This document shows positions 60,733 through 64,000 of a stretch of DNA of 64,000 nt, in pieces; within the stretch, counting starts at the first letter, position 1; the number at the start of each line of letters is the position of its first letter. The position numbers and the translations under genes were made by a program. Source of the stretch: Hyphomicrobiales bacterium (GTDB taxonomy: Bacteria > Pseudomonadota > Alphaproteobacteria > Rhizobiales > Aestuariivirgaceae); contig JACPNZ010000008.1 of the NCBI GenBank assembly GCA_016185245.1, positions 43,086 through 107,085 of the forward strand, read 5' to 3'. The notes under the pieces were generated by a model. That model was not told the origin of the DNA, did not search any database, and was given only the letters and a program-made list of their open reading frames with translations.

Positions 60733-61044
60733 GCCCGTCACATCCGCCGCTGGCCGCGCGGACTGCGGCGGGCAAGCCAGTTGCGGATGAGGCGGCGCAG
60801 CTTCGGGAAGACGAAGGCGCTGTCGCGGACACGGGCCGGTTCGAACCACATATCGATTGCATCCAATTCTATGGTTTTGTCTGGAATTCTGATATGTGCA
60901 TCGAGAGGATAATCAATCTCAATCAAGTCGTTTTCACCATGACAACCTGGTTGCCCACCCTGGCTCCCGGCCAGGCTCGCCATTTCGCCATTGCCGGGGC
61001 GCTCGACGAGCATCCCGGCGACGATCTGACCAGCGTCGCCTGAG
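60733..61044. other. Intergenic region with ambiguous small frames
   Basis: About 312 bases. A minus frame of 107 codons runs 61061 to 60738, and a plus frame of 49 codons (60895 to 61043, from MCIERII) ends next to the hydrolase start. Neither has a clear ribosome-binding site or a known family. The middle (60850-60950) is AT-rich with GATAATCAATCTCAATCAA, which may be a promoter or an operator for the hydrolase-P450 pair. Confidence 0.4.
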
Positions 61045-62190
61045 ATGATCGGGCGGCGCATTGTCTTCTATATCCCCGGCTACGACCCGCGCGGGGCCCG
61101 TCACTACCATCAGGTCTATGCTGCGGAAGCGGCGAAGCAGGCTAGCATCAACGGCCTCGCCATCGCTGTCGCCCCGCTCGAAACGGTCGACAACATCGAG
61201 CAGCGCTGGCGGGTCAGCACCACCGGAACCGAGACTGATTACCGCTACCTCGCCTATGACGATCTGATCAGGCGGCGCTGGTCGAAGGGACCCCTGTCGG
61301 CGCTGGCCATCATCTGCCGCTCGTTCTTTCCGCTGCTCGCTCGCGGCGTCACTTGGAAGGTGGCGAAGCTCTCCTGGCCCTTCGCCGTCACCATGGTGCT
61401 GCCAATGGCCGTGGTGCTCGCCGCCGTCACCGTGTCAATCGCGGCGGGCCTGATCGTCTGGACACTGAGCGGTTTTCCGGCGGGCCTTGCCGCAATGCTC
61501 GCCGTTTTCGTCCTGCTGCTGGCGCTGCGCCACCTCTTGGAGAAGCGCTGGAACTTCCTGTGGCTGGCCAGCGTCTTTGCCTTCGTGGCCGACCAGGGCG
61601 AGGGGGCCGCCGACATCGAAGCCCGCATCGACCGGTTCGCCCTCCGCATCGCCGCAGCGCCGGCAGCCGATGAGATTCTCGTGATCGGCCATTCGACCGG
61701 GGCCCAGATCGCGGTTGCAGCACTGGCCCGGGCGCTGCGCCAGCCGGGCACGGCAAGGTTGTCGTTCCTGACTCTCGGCAGCATCATCCCGGCGCTTGGC
61801 CTGCAGCCTACCGCCACGGCCTTCCGCGCCGAGCTCGCCGCCGTCGCCGCCGACCCTAAGGTCGACTGGATCGACTTTACCGCGGCAATCGACGGCGTTT
61901 GTTTTCCGCTGACCGATCCTGTCGCCGCCTGCGGCCTCAGCCAGCCCGATCCGGCGCGGCCTTCGCCCAAGCTTCTGTCGGCGCGCTTTCCCAAGCTGTT
62001 TTCGCGCGCAAGCTACGCCGCGCTCCGCCGCGACCGGAAGCGGGCCCATTTCCAATATCTGCTCGCCACCGATCTGCCCGGCGACTACGATTACTTCCCG
62101 ATCACCGCCGGTGACAGGAGCCTGGCGCAACGCTATGCCCATCTCGAGACGGTCCGCGATTTCAACCAGTTCAGGCTCGCCCGCCGATGA
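61045..62190 (+). CDS. Membrane alpha/beta hydrolase-like protein coupled to a P450
   Basis: A 381-residue protein. The N-terminus has a strand and loop FYIPGYDPRGARHYHQ, typical of the oxyanion-side start of an alpha/beta hydrolase. Residues about 113-164 are two membrane helices inserted before the nucleophile elbow. The elbow is GHSTG at 215-219 with Ser217, as in lipases and esterases. The C-terminus ends in FPITAGDRSLAQRYAHLETVRDFNQF. Its stop overlaps the P450 start by four bases, so the two are probably made together. The substrate is unknown; a lipid or ester is likely. Confidence 0.7.
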   Translation: MIGRRIVFYIPGYDPRGARHYHQVYAAEAAKQASINGLAIAVAPLETVDNIEQRWRVSTTGTETDYRYLAYDDLIRRRWSKGPLSALAIICRSFFPLLARGVTWKVAKLSWPFAVTMVLPMAVVLAAVTVSIAAGLIVWTLSGFPAGLAAMLAVFVLLLALRHLLEKRWNFLWLASVFAFVADQGEGAADIEARIDRFALRIAAAPAADEILVIGHSTGAQIAVAALARALRQPGTARLSFLTLGSIIPALGLQPTATAFRAELAAVAADPKVDWIDFTAAIDGVCFPLTDPVAACGLSQPDPARPSPKLLSARFPKLFSRASYAALRRDRKRAHFQYLLATDLPGDYDYFPITAGDRSLAQRYAHLETVRDFNQFRLARR

Positions 62191-63596
62191 GCAAGTTCGT
62201 GCCGCCCTATCCGCGCCCCATGCCGAAGCGCCGCCTGCTGCTGCAGCTGCTGCTCCGGCCGGTCAAGTTCCTGCGCTCGCGCTCCTGCGCCATCTCGGCG
62301 CTGTCCGACCGGGCCTATTCCATGCACATGGGCGAGCTCACCACCCCCGGCCAGCGCATCTACATCGCCAACCAGCCCGATCTCATCAAGCGCATCCTGG
62401 TGGACGAACCCGAGGAATTTCCCAAGGCCCGCATGTCAGCCGACATGCTCAGGCTACTGATGGGCAATTCGATCTTCATCTCCAACGGCGAGACCTGGAA
62501 GCGCCAGCGCCGGATCATGAACCCGGCCTTCGAGCAGGCCCGCATCAAGATCGTCTTCGGCCTGATGCTGGAGGCGGCGGAAGAATTGTTCGCCCGGCTC
62601 GATGCCAGGGCGGCGGGCAGTGCGGTGCAGATCGACGAGGAGATGATGCGGGTTGCCGCCGACATCATCTTCCGCACCATCTTCTCGCGGCCGCTGACGG
62701 CCGACGAGGCGAAGCTCATCTTCGAGGCCTTCATCCGCTTCCAGGAGGCGGCCTTCGCCACCGGCATCACCCAGACCGTGGGCCTGCCCTCCTGGGCCCT
62801 GCCGATCGGGAGGGCGAGGGCCAGGCGGGCGGCGAAAACGATCCGCGGCGTGCTCGATCCCATCGTCAAAGCCCGCCACGACAGCTTCCACTCCGGCGAG
62901 CCACAGCGACACGAGGACATTTTGCAATCGCTGATCGCCGGCCGCGACGCGGTGACCGGCACCCGGTTCGACGCCGGCGAATTGTGCGAGCAGGTCGCCA
63001 CCCTGTTCCTCGCCGGTCACGAGACCTCGGCCAGCGCTCTCGCCTGGACCCTCTATCTCGCCGCCATGGACCAGGATGTACAAGATCGCATGCACCAGGA
63101 GGCGGTAGCGGTATTCGGCGGCCGGGCGCCGCAATTCCACGACATGAAAAGGCTCGAGGTCACCCGCAAGGCTTTCGCCGAGGCGCTCCGGCTTTATCCG
63201 CCGGTGGCCTTCATGCCGCGCAGCGTGGCGCACGGCTGCACCATGCGCGACAAGCAATTGGCGGCGGGCTCCACCGTCTCGGTGTCGCCGTGGCTCATCC
63301 ACCGCCACCGCCGCTACTGGCAGAACCCCGACGCCTTCGATCCCGACCGCTTCGACGATCCGGCCACCACCGAGGCCCAGCGCCAGTGCTATGTGCCCTT
63401 CAGCAAGGGCCCGCGCGTCTGCCTGGGCGCTTCCTTCGCCCACCAGGAAGCGGCGATCATCCTGTCGGGCCTGATGCTGCGCTACCGCTTCGATCCTATC
63501 CCCGGCTTCGTGCCCAGACCGGTGGCACGGCTGACCACCCGCTCGGCGAACGGCATCTGGCTGCGGGCCAGCAAGCGGACCGCGCCCGCAGGCTGA
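62187..63596 (+). CDS. Cytochrome P450
   Basis: A 469-residue heme monooxygenase. The heme motif is FSKGPRVCLG with Cys412, the ExxR motif is EALRLYPP, and the I-helix has AGHETSAS. The N-terminus has no clear membrane anchor. It is of the CYP4/102-like soluble fatty-acid kind by general layout, though the subfamily cannot be set by eye. No ferredoxin or ferredoxin reductase gene is adjacent, so it must use partners elsewhere. It starts four bases before the end of the hydrolase gene. Confidence 0.93.
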   Translation: MSKFVPPYPRPMPKRRLLLQLLLRPVKFLRSRSCAISALSDRAYSMHMGELTTPGQRIYIANQPDLIKRILVDEPEEFPKARMSADMLRLLMGNSIFISNGETWKRQRRIMNPAFEQARIKIVFGLMLEAAEELFARLDARAAGSAVQIDEEMMRVAADIIFRTIFSRPLTADEAKLIFEAFIRFQEAAFATGITQTVGLPSWALPIGRARARRAAKTIRGVLDPIVKARHDSFHSGEPQRHEDILQSLIAGRDAVTGTRFDAGELCEQVATLFLAGHETSASALAWTLYLAAMDQDVQDRMHQEAVAVFGGRAPQFHDMKRLEVTRKAFAEALRLYPPVAFMPRSVAHGCTMRDKQLAAGSTVSVSPWLIHRHRRYWQNPDAFDPDRFDDPATTEAQRQCYVPFSKGPRVCLGASFAHQEAAIILSGLMLRYRFDPIPGFVPRPVARLTTRSANGIWLRASKRTAPAG

Positions 63597-63608
63597 GCGC
63601 CTCTTTTT

Positions 63609-63707
63609 CCCTCCCCCTTGCGGGGAGGGTGGCGCCCGCAGGGCGACGGGTGGGGCCCAGCTGGTGAACCGCGCTCTCTCCGGCACGCGCCGTAGGCGGC
63701 GCGTGCC
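63609..63707. repeat. GC-rich hairpin repeat downstream of the P450
   Basis: CCCTCCCC at 63609-63616 pairs with GGGGAGGG at 63622-63629, and GGCACGCGCC at 63682-63691 pairs with GGCGCGTGCC at 63698-63707. Between them lies GGTGGCGCCCGCAGGGCGAC, a sequence type common as a dispersed repeat in alphaproteobacteria. The first hairpin may terminate the P450 transcript. Confidence 0.6.
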
Positions 63708-63899
63708 ACCTCCCCCAGAGGGGCGGAGGAGGATGAGACGAGTCAGCCCCACGGGCCATTGATGTTACCTCCCCTTTCCAGGGTTAAGCCCATGGCATCT
63801 CTGACACTTTATTATCACCGCCGTTGCTATGTAAATAATCCTTGACACTCTTTTCCTAATATGCCATCCTCCTCCCAGGCTGAACCACAGGAGGGGACG
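63708..63899. other. Promoter-like AT-rich region before the right-edge gene
   Basis: From about 63800 the base composition turns AT-rich (CTTTATTATCACC, TATGTAAATAATCC). TTGACA occurs at 63842-63847, but no -10 box stands at 16-18 bases after it; a TAATAT sits at only nine. Nothing else supported. Confidence 0.4.
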
Positions 63900-64000
63900 A
63901 TGTCGACAGCGTCTCGAGATTGCGGATCAGCCGGCGGCGCCCGCGCTTGGAGCTTTAACGCAGCTTCTCGCCCGGGAGGTTCCGGCAAGACCCGCGGACA
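63900..64000 (+). CDS. Unidentified protein, N-terminal part, cut by window edge
   Basis: An ATG at 63900 is preceded by AGGAGGGGACG, a very good ribosome-binding site. 33 full codons are visible, reading MSTASRDCGSAGGARAWSFN and continuing Arg/Gly/Ser-rich, with no stop. No family can be named. The strong translation start and upstream AT-rich region support a real gene. Confidence 0.5.
   Translation, partial: MSTASRDCGSAGGARAWSFNAASRPGGSGKTRG

Noticed and set aside
60830..60850. GGTTCGAACC resembling a tRNA T-loop
   Set aside because: No acceptor stem or anticodon arm can be folded around it. No tRNA found anywhere in the window.
60895..60925. Fur-box-like sequence before the hydrolase gene
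   Set aside because: Only a partial match to the GATAAT repeats of the Fur consensus and no iron-related gene nearby; kept only as a remark in the intergenic entry.

Overview
The window is GC-rich chromosomal DNA of an alphaproteobacterium, most likely of the Hyphomicrobiales (Rhizobiales) type. The evidence is gene content and order: a CcrM-type GANTC methyltransferase beside rnhB; mutY / DUF721 / DsbA-like / smc in series; an F0-only ATP synthase operon with separate b and b' subunits; the aa3 oxidase order ctaC-ctaD-ctaB-coxF-ctaG-ctaE-DUF983-SURF1 next to thrC, an M16 protease and a GNAT gene; ialB and tldD beside ctaC; pmbA-cysQ-DUF4170; and a TipF-like protein. The genus cannot be read from the sequence. 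I see no rRNA, tRNA, CRISPR array, insertion sequence or prophage.

Layout. 1-5.4 kb: edge of a Tad-pilus-type gene, ETF-ubiquinone oxidoreductase, a family-4 uracil-DNA glycosylase, moaB, two small secreted paralogues and an EamA transporter. 5.4-16.9 kb: a mostly plus-strand block for DNA maintenance (radical SAM, PEP mutase-like enzyme, rnhB, ccrM, GNAT, HAD, mutY on the minus strand, DUF721, DsbA-like, smc, HAD). 16.9-19.5 kb: the atpI-B-E-F'-F operon with a visible promoter and terminator. 19.5-25 kb: a Phd/VapC-type toxin-antitoxin pair with a striking palindromic operator, then gcvT-H-P behind a tandem glycine riboswitch. 25-33.5 kb: a Ser/Asp-rich secreted protein, adenosine deaminase, ispH-rnhA, peroxiredoxin, a DsbD-domain protein, YqgE and a large membrane GGDEF-EAL protein. 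33.5-43.2 kb: a long minus-strand run from the cytochrome c oxidase operon into SURF1, thrC, the M16 protease and RimJ-like GNAT. 43.5-50.3 kb: ialB, tldD, small regulators, LysR, an orphan antitoxin-like gene, gshA and rsmE. 50.3-60 kb: a truncated ubiA copy, a GGDEF cyclase, intact ubiA, pmbA, cysQ, DUF4170, ribF, HAD, TipF-like EAL and an omega-aminotransferase. 60-64 kb: a secreted protein, then a translationally coupled alpha/beta hydrolase-cytochrome P450 pair, a hairpin repeat region and the start of another gene at the right edge.

Most of this is housekeeping. The respiratory theme is strong: ETF-QO feeds quinone, UbiA makes quinone, the aa3 oxidase reduces oxygen and F0 uses the proton gradient. 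Cyclic-di-GMP signalling appears three times (one GGDEF, one GGDEF-EAL with a degenerate cyclase motif, one catalytically eroded EAL). The less ordinary parts are the P450-hydrolase pair, the ubiA head duplication around the GGDEF gene, the 33-bp operator of the toxin-antitoxin locus, the paired small secreted proteins, and the loss of thrB from the usual ispH-thrB-rnhA arrangement.
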